Assembly: GCF_002954725.1 (NCBI RefSeq)
Contig: NZ_MSCQ01000001.1
Span: forward strand, 2,337,722 to 2,401,721
Direction of reading: 5' to 3'
DNA from: Photobacterium phosphoreum
GTDB lineage: Bacteria; Pseudomonadota; Gammaproteobacteria; Enterobacterales; Vibrionaceae
DNA length: 64,000 nucleotides
A model generated the notes under the pieces. The model worked only from the letters and a program-made list of their open reading frames with translations, was not told the DNA's origin and made no database searches. Below are positions 41,171-51,226 of the stretch, in pieces (positions within the stretch are counted from its first letter, which is position 1; each line of letters begins with the position of its first letter). A program made the translations under genes and the position numbers.

Positions 41171-41908
41171 ATGCAAATACATCGCTATGAACATCCACTG
41201 AATGAAAAGGTGCGTATTTATCTGCGCCTAGAACACTTACTTAAACAGTTACATCACAGCAGCGAACTTAGCGACCCATGGCAATATACGATTTTCTTTA
41301 ATGCCTTATTCGATCTGCTAGAACTGATTGAGCAAATCCCCGTTAAAACTGACCTTGCTAAAGCACTTGATAAGCAAAGTACTAAATTAAAAGCATGGTT
41401 AGATTACGACGGCGTTGATCCCACCGCCATTCAGTCGTTACTTGACAGTATGAGTCATGCTCAGAAAAACCTATTAGCAGCACCACGCTTGGGACAAAGC
41501 CTGCGTGAAGATCGTTTTCTAAGCTCGATTCGCCAACGGTTCTCAATCCCTGGCGGCACTTGTAGTTTTGATCTCCCAGCACTGCATTACTGGCGTCAAC
41601 AGCCGCTTGAAGAGCGTCAACAAACCACCCAAGCATGGATCGATCAACTGGCAGAAATCGATCAAGCATTAAACCTATGGCTTCATTTGATCCGTCAATC
41701 CGCACAATACCAACCACAATCGGCACATAATGGTTTTTTCCAAAATGATGCCAGCTTATCGTGTTTACTTCGCATTGAAATCGATGCAAGCTATGGCGTT
41801 TATCCTGTTGTATCAGGTCATCGTAGCCACTTCTCTATTCGGTTTTCACCTTATGAAGATGGCTCGACAGTGGCAACTAATATCGACTTTAAATTAGCTA
41901 TTTGCTGA
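41171..41908 (+). CDS. zapD: cell division protein ZapD
   Basis: A 245-residue FtsZ-binding protein that bundles FtsZ filaments at the Z-ring (E. coli YacF, 247). It has the family pattern [19 protein letters not shown] near the N-terminus, and conserved [17 protein letters not shown] near the C-terminus. It is mostly helical and soluble, with no membrane segment. It precedes yacG by seven bases. Confidence 0.95.
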   Translation: MQIHRYEHPLNEKVRIYLRLEHLLKQLHHSSELSDPWQYTIFFNALFDLLELIEQIPVKTDLAKALDKQSTKLKAWLDYDGVDPTAIQSLLDSMSHAQKNLLAAPRLGQSLREDRFLSSIRQRFSIPGGTCSFDLPALHYWRQQPLEERQQTTQAWIDQLAEIDQALNLWLHLIRQSAQYQPQSAHNGFFQNDASLSCLLRIEIDASYGVYPVVSGHRSHFSIRFSPYEDGSTVATNIDFKLAIC

Positions 41909-41915
41909 GGTAACT

Positions 41916-42116
41916 ATGTCACAAGCTCAACCAACCGTGGTGAAATGCCCAACCTGTAAAACTGATGTGGTCTGGGGCGAACAAAGCCCATACCGTCCTT
42001 TCTGCTGTAAACGCTGCCAGTTGATTGATCTTGGTGAGTGGGCAGATGAAGAGAAAGCCATTGCTGGTGCGCCAGACATGTCTGATACCGATGTATGGTC
42101 AGAAGATAGCTACTAA
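41916..42116 (+). CDS. yacG: DNA gyrase inhibitor YacG
   Basis: A 66-residue zinc protein. Ligands are Cys11, Cys14, Cys30 and Cys34, the same spacing as E. coli YacG, which inhibits gyrase by binding GyrB. It has an acidic C-terminus. It is the last gene of coaE-zapD-yacG before a terminator. Confidence 0.95.
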   Translation: MSQAQPTVVKCPTCKTDVVWGEQSPYRPFCCKRCQLIDLGEWADEEKAIAGAPDMSDTDVWSEDSY

Positions 42117-42152
42117 CGCTTCACATTGCTCTATAGCAACCGATTACTGATT

Positions 42153-42190
42153 AAGGGCGAGTCAATGTTCACATTAGCTCGCCCTTTTTA
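42153..42190 (+). terminator. yacG terminator
   Basis: AAGGGCGAG (42153-42161) pairs with CTCGCCCTT (42178-42186), with an inner AATGT/ACATT stem, followed by TTTT. Confidence 0.85.
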
Positions 42191-42234
42191 ATGGCTAGAT
42201 ATTTAATCACTCAATGTTATTCAAGGACTGAGTT

Positions 42235-42642
42235 ATGACTAAAAAACGAATTTGGATCGCAGCAGGGATCATTTTAAGCCCCGCCCAAGATCGAGTTTTT
42301 ATTACTCGTCGTCATGCTAATGCGCATCAAGGTGGGCTATGGGAATTTGCCGGCGGTAAAGTAGAAACCAATGAAACCGCTGAACAAGCGGTTATTCGTG
42401 AGCTTGACGAAGAAGTTGGGATTCAAGTAACTGCACTCGTGCCATTAATCAGCCTTGCGCATGACTACCCGGATAAAGCGTTACAGTTTGATTTCTTTGC
42501 GATCACCGCATTTACTGGTGAAGCACGGGGTAATGAAGGTCAGGCAGGATTATGGGTAGCTATTAATGAGCTTGAGCAATACCCATTCCCTGAGGCGAAT
42601 GCGGCGGTATTGGCGAAGATCATTGAGGTTTATGGGGGATAA
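42235..42642 (+). CDS. mutT: 8-oxo-dGTP diphosphatase MutT
   Basis: A 135-residue Nudix hydrolase that removes mutagenic 8-oxo-dGTP. The Nudix box runs from about residue 40 to 62, beginning GGKVETNE and ending RELDEEVGI. The conserved HQGGLWEFAGGK precedes it. It stands between yacG and secA as in E. coli. The next six bases lead into the dispersed repeat element copy 2, and I see no separate terminator. Confidence 0.95.
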   Translation: MTKKRIWIAAGIILSPAQDRVFITRRHANAHQGGLWEFAGGKVETNETAEQAVIRELDEEVGIQVTALVPLISLAHDYPDKALQFDFFAITAFTGEARGNEGQAGLWVAINELEQYPFPEANAAVLAKIIEVYGG

Positions 42643-42648
42643 TTTATT

Positions 42649-42797
42649 CCGTCATCCCGGAAATTGAGGTACGAAATTATCCGGGATCTACTCACAATGA
42701 GCTTGAGCCTAACAGATACCAAAAATAATATTAACGCTACGGCGTATGAATAGTAGATTCCCTATCTCGTTCGTAACCTCACTGTAGGGAATGACGG
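42649..42797 (-). repeat. two-hairpin dispersed intergenic element, copy 2 (opposite orientation)
   Basis: About 149 bp. In reverse complement it starts CCGTCATTCCCTACAGTGA, like copy 1 at 35790-35940, and ends TTTCCGGGATGACGG. Both hairpins are conserved: ATTCCCTA/TAGGGAAT and ATCCCGG/CCGGGAT. It is inserted between the mutT stop and the secA terminator. The cores diverge while the arms are kept, as in a folded element family. Confidence 0.75.
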
Positions 42798-42828
42798 TAG
42801 GTTTCTTACACTGAAAATAACAGCCATA

Positions 42829-42858
42829 AAAAAAGGTCGCTCGAAGGCGACCTTTTTT
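42829..42858 (-). terminator. secA terminator
   Basis: AAAAAAGGTCGC pairs with GCGACCTTTTTT around TCGAAG. It lies about 20 bases after the secA stop and has A/T runs on both strands, so it may also stop mutT. Confidence 0.88.
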
Positions 42859-42878
42859 ATAACAGTTTAACGGTGATC

Positions 42879-45614
42879 TTAATCGATCTTGCCGTGACAC
42901 TGCTTGTATTTCTTACCTGAACCACATGGACAAGGCTCATTACGGCCGATCTTACGCTCTTCGCGCTCAAACGTACCTTGATGGCTATCGTCTTCTATTT
43001 GAGGTGCTTCATCGACAATTTGATTGTCAGCATCTTGATGTTGGAACTGCTGACGACGTGCTAGCATTTCTGCCATTTGACGACGCTCTTCTTCCATACG
43101 ATCAACTTCTTCCTGCTGCTGTACTCGTACCTTACTTAAGATAGAAACAACATCACTCTTTAAGTTATCTAACATCTCTTCAAACAGTTCAAACGACTCG
43201 CGCTTGTACTCTTGTTTAGGGTTCTTTTGTGCGTAACCACGAAGGTGAATACCTTGACGAAGATGATCCATCGCCGCTAGGTGTTCTTTCCATAGCGTAT
43301 CTAGGTTTTGCAACATTACCGTTTTTTCAAAGTTACGCAGCACTTCTGCGCCAACAACTTGTTCTTTCTCACGGTAAAGCTCAAACGCTTTCTCAATGAT
43401 ACGTTCACGTAGTGCTTCTTCGTAAAGCTTATCTTCAGTGTCTAACCATTGTTTAATCGGTAGCTCTAAATCAAAGTCTTCTTTTAGACGCGCTTCTAGG
43501 CCTTTGATATCCCACATTTCTTCTAGCGATTGCTGTGGAATGTAGTTATCAATAATTGCGTTCAACACGTCTTCACGGTTGTGCTCAATCATTTCACTGA
43601 TATCGTTCGCATTCATTAGCTCATCACGTAGTTCATACACTACCTGACGTTGATCGTTAGCAACATCATCAAACTCAAGCAATTGCTTACGGATATCAAA
43701 GTTACGCCCTTCAACTTTACGTTGTGCGTTCTCGATAGCTTTTGATACCCATGGGTGTTCAATCGCTTCGCCTTCATCCATACCGAGCTTCTTCATCATG
43801 CCAGAAACACGATCAGAGGCGAAGATACGCATTAGGCCATCTTCCATTGAAAGATAGAAGCGTGAAGAACCTGCATCACCCTGACGGCCCGCACGACCAC
43901 GTAACTGGTTATCGATACGACGCGATTCATGACGCTCAGTACCAAGAATGTGCAAACCACCCGATGCTAATACTGCATCATGCTTAATTTGCCAATCAGC
44001 ACGAATTTTTGCGATTTGCTCATCAGTTGGATTGTTAAGTTTTTCAACATCCGCCTTCCATGAACCACCTAACATGATATCGGTACCACGACCGGCCATG
44101 TTAGTTGCGATAGTGACTGAAGCAGGTGCACCCGCTTCAGCGATAATATCCGCTTCTTTTTCGTGGAACTTCGCATTCAGTACGTTGTGCTTGATACCGG
44201 CTTTTTTAAGCGCGTTTGATAGCATCTCAGATTTTTCAATCGAAACCGTACCCACAAGACATGGCTGACCGTTTTTAACACGCTCAGAAATATCTTCACT
44301 GATAGCAACGAATTTCTCAGCTTCAGTCATGTAGACTAAATCGCCGTTATCAATACGTGCCATTGGACGGTTAGTCGGTAGCACTACCGTATCTAAATTA
44401 TAAATAGATTGGAATTCAAACGCTTCAGTATCAGCAGTACCTGTCATACCAGATAACTTCTCGTATAAACGGAAGTAGTTCTGGAAAGTAATCGATGCCA
44501 AGGTTTGGTTTTCGTTCTGAATCTTAACGCCTTCTTTCGCTTCAACAGCTTGGTGAAGACCTTCAGACCAACGACGACCCGGCATAGTACGGCCAGTGTG
44601 CTCATCAACAATGATAACTTCATCATCTTGAACAATATAATCGACGTCTTTTTCAAACAACACGTGCGCACGTAAACCGGCATTAACGTGGTGTAATAAA
44701 CTGATATTAGCCGGAGAATACAGGGTATCGTTCTCTGCCATAATGTCATTTTTAATCAACAATTCTTCAATGAATTCTTGACCTGTTTCGGTAAAATGCG
44801 CTTGCTTAGATTTTTCATCAACGGTGTAGTGACCGTCACCACGATAATCAGCGCTATCTTCTTTATCTTGACGCACTAGCAATGGAATTAGCAGGTTCAC
44901 CTTAATGTACATTTCTGAGCTATCTTCAGCAGGGCCAGAGATAATCAGCGGTGTACGCGCTTCATCAATTAGAATGGAGTCAACTTCATCGACAACCGCA
45001 AAGAAACGCTCACGCTGGACGCGATCTTCAGGTCGGAACGCCATGTTATCGCGCAGGTAATCAAAACCAAATTCGTTGTTAGTACCGTAAAGAATATCCG
45101 CCGCGTAAGCGTCTTTCTTCGCTGGCGGTGACATATTCGGCACGTTAACACCGACAGTCATACCGAGGAATTCAAATAACTCGCGGTTAGTTTCAGCATC
45201 ACGCGCGGCTAGGTAGTCGTTCACAGTAACAATGTGAACACCTTTACCGGTTAAAGCATTTAGGTATGACGGCAATGTTGCGGTAAGAGTTTTACCCTCA
45301 CCAGTACGCATCTCGGCAATTTTACAGTCATTTAAAACCATACCGCCAAGTAGCTGGACGTCAAAGTGACGCATGCCATAAACACGTTTTGATGCTTCAC
45401 GAACTGTCGCGAAGGCTTCTGGTAGTAGTTGATCTAGCGCTTCGCCTTGCTCTAAACGCTCACGAAATTCAGCTGTTTTTGCTTGCAGCTCATGATCTTG
45501 TAGGCTTTCAAACTGAGGTTCTAGCTTATTGATTTGATCAACAATTTTGCGCATACGACGCAGAGTGCGGTCGTTACGGCTACCGATAACTTTAGTCAGT
45601 AGTTTTGATAACAT
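42879..45614 (-). CDS. secA: preprotein translocase motor SecA
   Basis: ATPase driving export through SecYEG, 911 residues. Walker A GEGKT is at 105-109 ([10 protein letters not shown]) and DEVD near 209-212, with the helicase-like second half. The C-terminal zinc/SecB-binding tail is [17 protein letters not shown], with Cys, Cys and Cys-His ligands. Only a poor Shine-Dalgarno (AGAG at about -14) is visible. The upstream gene is dciA, divergently oriented, so no secM precedes it. Confidence 0.97.
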   Translation of the reverse strand: MLSKLLTKVIGSRNDRTLRRMRKIVDQINKLEPQFESLQDHELQAKTAEFRERLEQGEALDQLLPEAFATVREASKRVYGMRHFDVQLLGGMVLNDCKIAEMRTGEGKTLTATLPSYLNALTGKGVHIVTVNDYLAARDAETNRELFEFLGMTVGVNVPNMSPPAKKDAYAADILYGTNNEFGFDYLRDNMAFRPEDRVQRERFFAVVDEVDSILIDEARTPLIISGPAEDSSEMYIKVNLLIPLLVRQDKEDSADYRGDGHYTVDEKSKQAHFTETGQEFIEELLIKNDIMAENDTLYSPANISLLHHVNAGLRAHVLFEKDVDYIVQDDEVIIVDEHTGRTMPGRRWSEGLHQAVEAKEGVKIQNENQTLASITFQNYFRLYEKLSGMTGTADTEAFEFQSIYNLDTVVLPTNRPMARIDNGDLVYMTEAEKFVAISEDISERVKNGQPCLVGTVSIEKSEMLSNALKKAGIKHNVLNAKFHEKEADIIAEAGAPASVTIATNMAGRGTDIMLGGSWKADVEKLNNPTDEQIAKIRADWQIKHDAVLASGGLHILGTERHESRRIDNQLRGRAGRQGDAGSSRFYLSMEDGLMRIFASDRVSGMMKKLGMDEGEAIEHPWVSKAIENAQRKVEGRNFDIRKQLLEFDDVANDQRQVVYELRDELMNANDISEMIEHNREDVLNAIIDNYIPQQSLEEMWDIKGLEARLKEDFDLELPIKQWLDTEDKLYEEALRERIIEKAFELYREKEQVVGAEVLRNFEKTVMLQNLDTLWKEHLAAMDHLRQGIHLRGYAQKNPKQEYKRESFELFEEMLDNLKSDVVSILSKVRVQQQEEVDRMEEERRQMAEMLARRQQFQHQDADNQIVDEAPQIEDDSHQGTFEREERKIGRNEPCPCGSGKKYKQCHGKID

Positions 45615-46063
45615 GGTGATGCCGGTTTCTCTTTGTTATATCAGCGTTTCTATTGCTGAATCGCTTAATTCGGGTTTCATTCCTTGGGGGACCTAAGCCA
45701 TCCTTATCCCACTGGAATCGCCACAACGGTGACTAAGAGGTTAATCCTAAAACATGTAATATCTGATATTGTGTCGTGATCGTCGATTTTCAAGGGCTAA
45801 CATTACTATCCTAACAAAAAGCACCTTGCTCAATGCTAAACTAATTGCCTTTATTGCCATCTCAGCACAAAAAACACCATGGTCACTGACGCTTGGCAGA
45901 CATATCACTCAACATATATTAACCTATATGTCTGATATGATAAGTCATATTAATGTCATCGCCTATGATAAAAGCCACAGCAATGGTGTTTATCTGTGAA
46001 AAATTAAGATCATATTCGCAAAAGTAACATTTTTATTCTGTTGAATATTCAGGAACTAAAATA
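45615..46063. other. secA-dciA divergent intergenic region, 449 bp
   Basis: Holds both promoters. Near secA (about 45680-45718, minus strand) an imperfect hairpin pairs TTCC with GGAA and GTGGG with CCC. A 37-codon reading frame is possible at 45747-45860 on the minus strand, with a basic, hydrophobic start but no good ribosome-binding site. I do not call it a gene. No SecM arrest motif is seen. Confidence 0.5.
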
Positions 46064-46522
46064 ATGAGAGATCATCGTCCACAAACCCCTGCTCACCTGC
46101 TCGACTGTGATGGTCTAACGTCGATTCAACAACGAGCAGCAGCATTGAGCCAGCTTGATACGGCGGTAAAAGCGCATTTAAATTGTGCCGAACATTGTCG
46201 AGTCAGTAATTATCGCCAAGGGGTGCTGATCATTGAAACTGCATCGGCAGCATGGTCAATGCGACTTAACTATGAACGCTACCAGTTAATAGTTAAATTA
46301 CGCGAGAAATTATTGCCAAAATTGCAGGAGATTGAAGTCAAAGTAAACCCTGTTATGGCGGCAGTGACGATTCGTAAACAAGATAAAATTCCCGATATTA
46401 TTCAAAAGCCGATCAGTAATGTGGCAGCTCAACATCTATTAGCAACAGCAGCCAATGCGCCCGATAAAGTCAAAGCCTGTTTAGAGCGATTAGCTAAGCT
46501 GGCACAAAAGAGCACTCGTTGA
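46064..46522 (+). CDS. dciA: DciA-type replicative helicase loader (DUF721)
   Basis: A 152-residue DUF721 protein. The conserved core (VSNYRQGVLIIETASAAWSM near 46-65, then LNYERYQLIVKLR) matches DciA, which assists loading of DnaB in bacteria without a phage-derived dnaC. The family C-terminal extension is Lys-rich and variable. Located between lpxC and secA, where E. coli carries secM on the opposite strand. Function is inferred from family. Confidence 0.85.
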   Translation: MRDHRPQTPAHLLDCDGLTSIQQRAAALSQLDTAVKAHLNCAEHCRVSNYRQGVLIIETASAAWSMRLNYERYQLIVKLREKLLPKLQEIEVKVNPVMAAVTIRKQDKIPDIIQKPISNVAAQHLLATAANAPDKVKACLERLAKLAQKSTR

Positions 46523-46539
46523 TCACAACCAACAGATAC

Positions 46540-46572
46540 AAAAACGCCGAACATAAATGCTCGGCGTTTTTT
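46540..46572. terminator. bidirectional terminator between dciA and lpxC
   Basis: AAAAACGCCGA pairs with TCGGCGTTTTT, with the inner stem ACAT/ATGC interrupted by one mismatch. It lies about 20 bases from each stop codon. Confidence 0.85.
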
Positions 46573-46593
46573 AATACAAGGCAATTGCGTGAT

Positions 46594-47511
46594 TTACGCC
46601 AATACCATACCCGGTTGAGCAAAAGTGACAGGCACTTCACGCTCATCTTCAAAGGTTGACCACTCATAGGCTTCTTGGTCAGCCAATACTGCACGCAGTA
46701 GTTGGTTGTTCAGCGCATGACCTGATTTATAAGCGCGCATTTCACCAATGATATTATGACCACACATGTAAAGGTCGCCAATGGCATCCAATACTTTGTG
46801 CGTTACAAGTTCATTGTCAAAACGCAAACCGTCATCGTTCAGGATACGGTAGTCATCCAGTACAATTGCGTTATCAAAGCTACCACCAAGACACAAGTTT
46901 TGTGATTGAAGGTATTCGATATCGCGCATGAAACCGAAAGTACGTGCACGGCTAATCTTTTTAACAAAAGACTGGCTTGAAAAATCTAACACTAGACGCT
47001 GCTGATCTGAATCAATCGCAGGGTGGTTAAAGTCGATAGCAAAATCGAGACGGAAACCGTTATAAGGCACGAGTTCCGCCCACTTGTCGCCATCTTCAAT
47101 GCGAACAGGCTTTTTAATACGTAAAAAACGCTTTGGCGAATTTAAGGTATCAATACCTGCTGATTGAAGCAGGTAAATAAATGGGCTTGCGCTACCATCC
47201 ATAATTGGAATTTCAGGCGCATCAACTTCGATAATCACGTTATCGATACCCATACCGGCTAGTGCAGCATTCAAGTGTTCAACAGTTGAAATGCGCACGC
47301 CTTGTTCATTAACAAGAGCGGTACATAACATGGTATCGCGCACTGAATCTGCATTTGCAGGGAAATCCACAGGTGGATTAAGGTCAGTACGGCGATAAAT
47401 CACGCCAGTATTTGCGGCTGCAGGACGCAGGATAAGCGTCACTTTACGTCCAGAGTGGAGGCCCACACCAGTCGTCTGCACAATGCTTTTAAGTGTACGT
47501 TGTCTGATCAT
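46594..47511 (-). CDS. lpxC: UDP-3-O-acyl-N-acetylglucosamine deacetylase
   Basis: Committed step of lipid A synthesis. A 305-residue zinc enzyme: His79 in STVEHLNA, His238 and Asp242 (HKVLDAIGD), and His265 (SGHALNN) match the E. coli ligands and catalytic residues. It follows the dcw cluster as usual but is separated from ftsZ by a 224-bp gap with its own terminator. Confidence 0.97.
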   Translation of the reverse strand: MIRQRTLKSIVQTTGVGLHSGRKVTLILRPAAANTGVIYRRTDLNPPVDFPANADSVRDTMLCTALVNEQGVRISTVEHLNAALAGMGIDNVIIEVDAPEIPIMDGSASPFIYLLQSAGIDTLNSPKRFLRIKKPVRIEDGDKWAELVPYNGFRLDFAIDFNHPAIDSDQQRLVLDFSSQSFVKKISRARTFGFMRDIEYLQSQNLCLGGSFDNAIVLDDYRILNDDGLRFDNELVTHKVLDAIGDLYMCGHNIIGEMRAYKSGHALNNQLLRAVLADQEAYEWSTFEDEREVPVTFAQPGMVLA

Positions 47512-47649
47512 CTGCTTTATATCTCAACGGTTAAACAAACTTTTGCTTGCAAACTTATTAGGTGAATAGAAACTATTCGCAACACCAACATGGCGAATTG
47601 AACATTTATCATACCATAACCTAAAAAATATCCAAAATAATTCACTGCA

Positions 47650-47688
47650 GATGTAAAAGAGCACCTTTTGTGGTGAAACAAAAGATGC
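47650..47688 (-). terminator. ftsZ terminator
   Basis: GCA-CTTTTGT (47661-47671) pairs with ACAAAAG-TGC (47678-47688) with one mismatch and a GGTGAA loop. On the minus strand CTCTTTTACAT follows. It lies about 50 bases after the ftsZ stop and suggests that lpxC is transcribed mainly from its own promoter. Confidence 0.6.
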
Positions 47689-47700
47689 AACTCTTACTTA

Positions 47701-47740
47701 ACTAAAATAGCTCTACAATCAATATGTTGGCTATTTTAGT
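47701..47740 (-). other. AT-rich hairpin overlapping the ftsZ stop codon
   Basis: ACTAAAATAGC (47701-47711) is the exact inverse of GCTATTTTAGT (47730-47740). The stem includes the ftsZ stop (47736-47738). It may be an mRNA 3'-end element between the stop and the terminator. Confidence 0.5.
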
Positions 47741-48866
47741 CCGCTTGCTTACGCAAGAATGCAGGGATATCTAAGTAGTCATGATCCGCACCCTGAGCTT
47801 TAGCTTGTTGAGTTTCAACAGGCTTCTCTTCAGCGATTGCAGCAGGTTTTTCCTGTGCAACAACGGGTGCTGGCTTTGATGACGTTACTAATGTGATATC
47901 AGGCTTACACTCTTTACCAATGCCTGTTGCCACTACGGTTACACGTAGTTCATCAGTCATATCTGGGTCAAGTGAAGTACCAATAACCACGGTAGCGTTA
48001 TCAGAAGCGAATGCTTTAACTGTGTTACCCACAGTTTCGAATTCGTCAAGACGCATATCCATACCAGCAGTAATGTTAACTAAAACACCACGCGCGCCAG
48101 CTAGATCGATATCTTCTAGTAATGGGCTAGAAATTGCCATTTCAGCAGCTTCTTCAGCACGATCATCACCAGCAGCAACACCGCTACCCATCATTGCATG
48201 ACCCATCTCCGACATTACGGTACGTACGTCCGCAAAGTCGACGTTGATCATGCCAGGGCGAGTAATTAGCTCAGCAATACCTTGAACTGCATTCTTAAGT
48301 ACATCGTTTGCTTTCGCAAAGGCATCAAGTAATGTGATACCACGACCAAGTACTTTAAGTAGCTTTTCGTTAGGAATAGTAATTAATGAATCAACATGCT
48401 TAGAAAGCTCATCAATACCTTGCTCTGCAAATGCCATACGCTTCTTACCTTCGAAGCTAAATGGTTTAGTCACAACAGCAACAGTAAGAATACCAAGCTC
48501 TTTCGCTACTTCAGCAATGATTGGCGCAGCACCAGTACCGGTACCACCACCCATGCCCGCTGCAATGAAGATCATGTCAGAGCCTTCTAGCTCTTTCTTG
48601 ATTGCTTCACGATCTTCTAACGCTGAATCACGGCCCACTTGTGGGTTAGCACCCGCACCCAAACCTTTAGTGATATCACCACCGATTTGAATAACAGTAC
48701 TTACGCTTGTTTTACGAAGAGCTTGTGCATCAGTATTAACACTAATGAACTGCACGCCTTCAATAGACTCACGTACCATGTGATCGACTGCATTACCGCC
48801 GCCGCCGCCAACGCCAATGACCTTAATTACAGCTTCATCAGACATTTCCATCATCGGTTCAAACAT
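47736..48866 (-). CDS. ftsZ: cell division protein FtsZ
   Basis: Tubulin-like GTPase forming the Z-ring, 376 residues. Tubulin signature GGGTGTG is at 106-112. The C-terminal conserved peptide [14 protein letters not shown] binds FtsA and ZipA. The linker (about 320-360) is Ala/Pro/Lys-rich. It follows ftsA by 32 bases. Confidence 0.98.
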   Translation of the reverse strand: MFEPMMEMSDEAVIKVIGVGGGGGNAVDHMVRESIEGVQFISVNTDAQALRKTSVSTVIQIGGDITKGLGAGANPQVGRDSALEDREAIKKELEGSDMIFIAAGMGGGTGTGAAPIIAEVAKELGILTVAVVTKPFSFEGKKRMAFAEQGIDELSKHVDSLITIPNEKLLKVLGRGITLLDAFAKANDVLKNAVQGIAELITRPGMINVDFADVRTVMSEMGHAMMGSGVAAGDDRAEEAAEMAISSPLLEDIDLAGARGVLVNITAGMDMRLDEFETVGNTVKAFASDNATVVIGTSLDPDMTDELRVTVVATGIGKECKPDITLVTSSKPAPVVAQEKPAAIAEEKPVETQQAKAQGADHDYLDIPAFLRKQAD

Positions 48867-48898
48867 TTGTTCTCTCCGTTATCCTGTTCGCATCAGGT

Positions 48899-50155
48899 TT
48901 AAAAATTCTTTTCGAACCAACCACTGATTCGTGAAAATATACCAGTTACCGAGCGTTTCGGCTCTGGTGCATGATCATCAAATGATTGACTATCCTTTCC
49001 GTAATGCAGTAATCCTACTGCAGTAGCATAGGGTGGAGCCTGAACATAGTCAGTCAATCCACTCAGATCAAGAGGCTGACCAATACGTACTTGATTGCGG
49101 AAAACCCGCTCAGCACATTCAGTTAAACCTTCCATTTGCGCAGCGCCCCCGGTAAGGACGATGCCCGCTGCTAGGTGGTGTTTAACACCAGCCTCTCGCA
49201 ATTGATCTTGTACGGTTAGTAATTTTTGATTTACTAACCCTAGCAATTCACTATATCGAGGCTCTATTACTTCTGCGAGTGTTTGACTTTGCAAGCTCCT
49301 CGATGGACGACCACCCACACTGGGTACATCTACCTTAGCATCTTTGCTCACCAATTCACTCAGTGCACAACCGTATTTCACTTTAATATCTTCAGCGTCA
49401 CCCGGCGGTGTACCAAATGCATAAGCAATATCACTAGTAACTGCATTACCTGCATAGGGAATCACTTCCGCATGACGTAATGCACCACCAGACCAAATGG
49501 CAAGATCCATTGTACCGCCGCCAATATCGACTACGCATACGCCGAGCTCACGCTCATCTGGGGTCAGTACAGCATGGCTTGCTGCTAATCCTGAAAAAAT
49601 CAAATGATCAACAGTTAAACCACAACGCTCTACTGCTTTAACGATGTTGCGCGCCATGTCGTTATGACAAGTGATCAAGTGAACACTTGCTTCCATACGA
49701 ACACCTGATAAACCAACTGGGTTTTTAATCCCTTCTTGGTAATCAATCGCAAATTCTTGTGGAATCACATGCAACGTACGTTGCTCATCGCTTATTTTTA
49801 CTGATTTCGCCGTATGAATAACATTATCGACGTCATCTTGAGTCACTTCTTTATCAGAAATTGGCACCATGCCTTTTTCTGTTTGGCAACTAATATGTTT
49901 ACCTGATAGCGACAAACACACGGAACCAATTTGGCAGTCAGCCATGAGTTCAGCTTGATCAACAGCACGCTGAACTGATTTCACTACTGATTCAAGGTCA
50001 TTAACCCCACCTTTATCCATTCCGCGTGACGGGCTGCTCCCTACGCCGATAACATTAACATTGCCATCAGGTAGGACCTCCCCAACCAAAGCACAAACTT
50101 TGGAAGTGCCGATATCAAGACCAACTATGAGTTTTTTATCTGCAGCCTTAGTCAT
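48899..50155 (-). CDS. ftsA: cell division protein FtsA
   Basis: Actin-like ATPase tethering FtsZ to the membrane, 418 residues. The N-terminal phosphate motif VGLDIGTSKVCALVGE is at about 11-26; DIGGGTMDLA is near 206-215. The C-terminal amphipathic helix (FSRISGWFEKNF) is the membrane anchor. It lies 12 bases after ftsQ. Confidence 0.97.
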   Translation of the reverse strand: MTKAADKKLIVGLDIGTSKVCALVGEVLPDGNVNVIGVGSSPSRGMDKGGVNDLESVVKSVQRAVDQAELMADCQIGSVCLSLSGKHISCQTEKGMVPISDKEVTQDDVDNVIHTAKSVKISDEQRTLHVIPQEFAIDYQEGIKNPVGLSGVRMEASVHLITCHNDMARNIVKAVERCGLTVDHLIFSGLAASHAVLTPDERELGVCVVDIGGGTMDLAIWSGGALRHAEVIPYAGNAVTSDIAYAFGTPPGDAEDIKVKYGCALSELVSKDAKVDVPSVGGRPSRSLQSQTLAEVIEPRYSELLGLVNQKLLTVQDQLREAGVKHHLAAGIVLTGGAAQMEGLTECAERVFRNQVRIGQPLDLSGLTDYVQAPPYATAVGLLHYGKDSQSFDDHAPEPKRSVTGIFSRISGWFEKNF

Positions 50156-50167
50156 CAGTGCACGCTC

Positions 50168-50953
50168 TTATTTTTTACCCGGCACATGGTTATCATGCTC
50201 CGGTTTTGTTTTCCAACCCACAGCTGCGCCAGTATCATAACGCAAATCTACATAATCAATCGGCTTATCCTGCTTTAAGAGCTCAGGATAAATCTCGATA
50301 AAACGCTTTATACGCTGCATTCGAGCTTCATGCCCTAATTCAAGTATAATCCCGTTTGTTAATATTACGCGCCAAGCACGACGTTCATTAAAGGCTAATG
50401 ACGCAATCCCAAAACCCGCTTTTTTCAGTACCGGACGCATTTCCTTGAGTCCAGCTAAAACTTCTTGGCTACTGCCTGTTGGGCCAATCAGGTCAGTTAA
50501 TCCTAACCCTGCCACTTGTAATGCAGGCGCCTTAAAAACATTGCCAGCACGGTTAACTAAATAGGTTCCATTCCATTCAGCGATCGGTTGATTTTCAACC
50601 AAAAACACTTTAATGGTATTCGGCCATTGTTTACGTACTGCCGCTTGAGCAACCCAAGGCAATGCCTCAACGGAGGCTTGAATACTATCTACATCTTGGG
50701 TCATAAAAGTGCCAAGATGATGAAGATGTAAAATTGACTGTCGAACATCATCTTTAGTCAGATAATGTAACTGCCCCTGAATCACTAAATTTGACAACGG
50801 TAATCGGTTTGCATCGGTCATCCAGTCTTTGGTAGCACTGACAAGCCAAACCGTAAAACCAATGACAAAGAGAAAAAACGCCAATCCACCCCAACGTTTT
50901 AAACCACGAGGAGAGGATGATATATGCTCTTTATTTACGACTTGTTCAGTCAT
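50168..50953 (-). CDS. ftsQ: cell division protein FtsQ
   Basis: Bitopic divisome protein, partner of FtsL and FtsB. A short cytoplasmic tail is followed by one membrane segment (WGGLAFFLFVIGFTVWLVS) and a periplasmic POTRA domain, then the beta domain. ATG 50953 (MTEQVVNKEH) is chosen as it resembles other Vibrio FtsQ starts; an in-frame ATG at 50995 is possible and neither has a strong Shine-Dalgarno. The gap upstream to murC is about 273 bp and lacks ddlB. Confidence 0.93.
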   Translation of the reverse strand: MTEQVVNKEHISSSPRGLKRWGGLAFFLFVIGFTVWLVSATKDWMTDANRLPLSNLVIQGQLHYLTKDDVRQSILHLHHLGTFMTQDVDSIQASVEALPWVAQAAVRKQWPNTIKVFLVENQPIAEWNGTYLVNRAGNVFKAPALQVAGLGLTDLIGPTGSSQEVLAGLKEMRPVLKKAGFGIASLAFNERRAWRVILTNGIILELGHEARMQRIKRFIEIYPELLKQDKPIDYVDLRYDTGAAVGWKTKPEHDNHVPGKK

Positions 50954-51226
50954 CGCGTGTCTATTTACCTTACCATTTGAGCCAAACCATTCCATAAAGG
51001 TATTTTATGATGGTGCGCTCAGTCAGGTATAACGAGCAAAGTTGAACGATTATACCGAGCAACTCGACCCACTCCAACACTCATGAGGCGTTTTCCGAGC
51101 ATAACCTGACAATAAATTTATCTATTTGTCGAGAAATCGCAAAAAATAGCGATCACTGGCGATGGAATATCCAATTTACAACCAGTAATCTATATTTACG
51201 ATACCATCAGTAACAAACAATACCTA
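50954..51226. other. murC-ftsQ gap, about 270 bp
   Basis: AT-rich and without a defensible ORF. It is where ddlB stands in E. coli. A promoter for ftsQAZ here is likely, but no unambiguous -35/-10 pair is visible. Confidence 0.5.

Noticed and set aside
45747..45860. SecM-like leader peptide of secA
   Set aside because: Only 37 codons, no arrest motif and no Shine-Dalgarno; kept as a finding, not as a gene.
45769..45999. A 76-codon frame between secA and dciA on the plus strand
   Set aside because: Begins with GTG, lacks a ribosome-binding site and protein-like composition, and lies in a promoter region.
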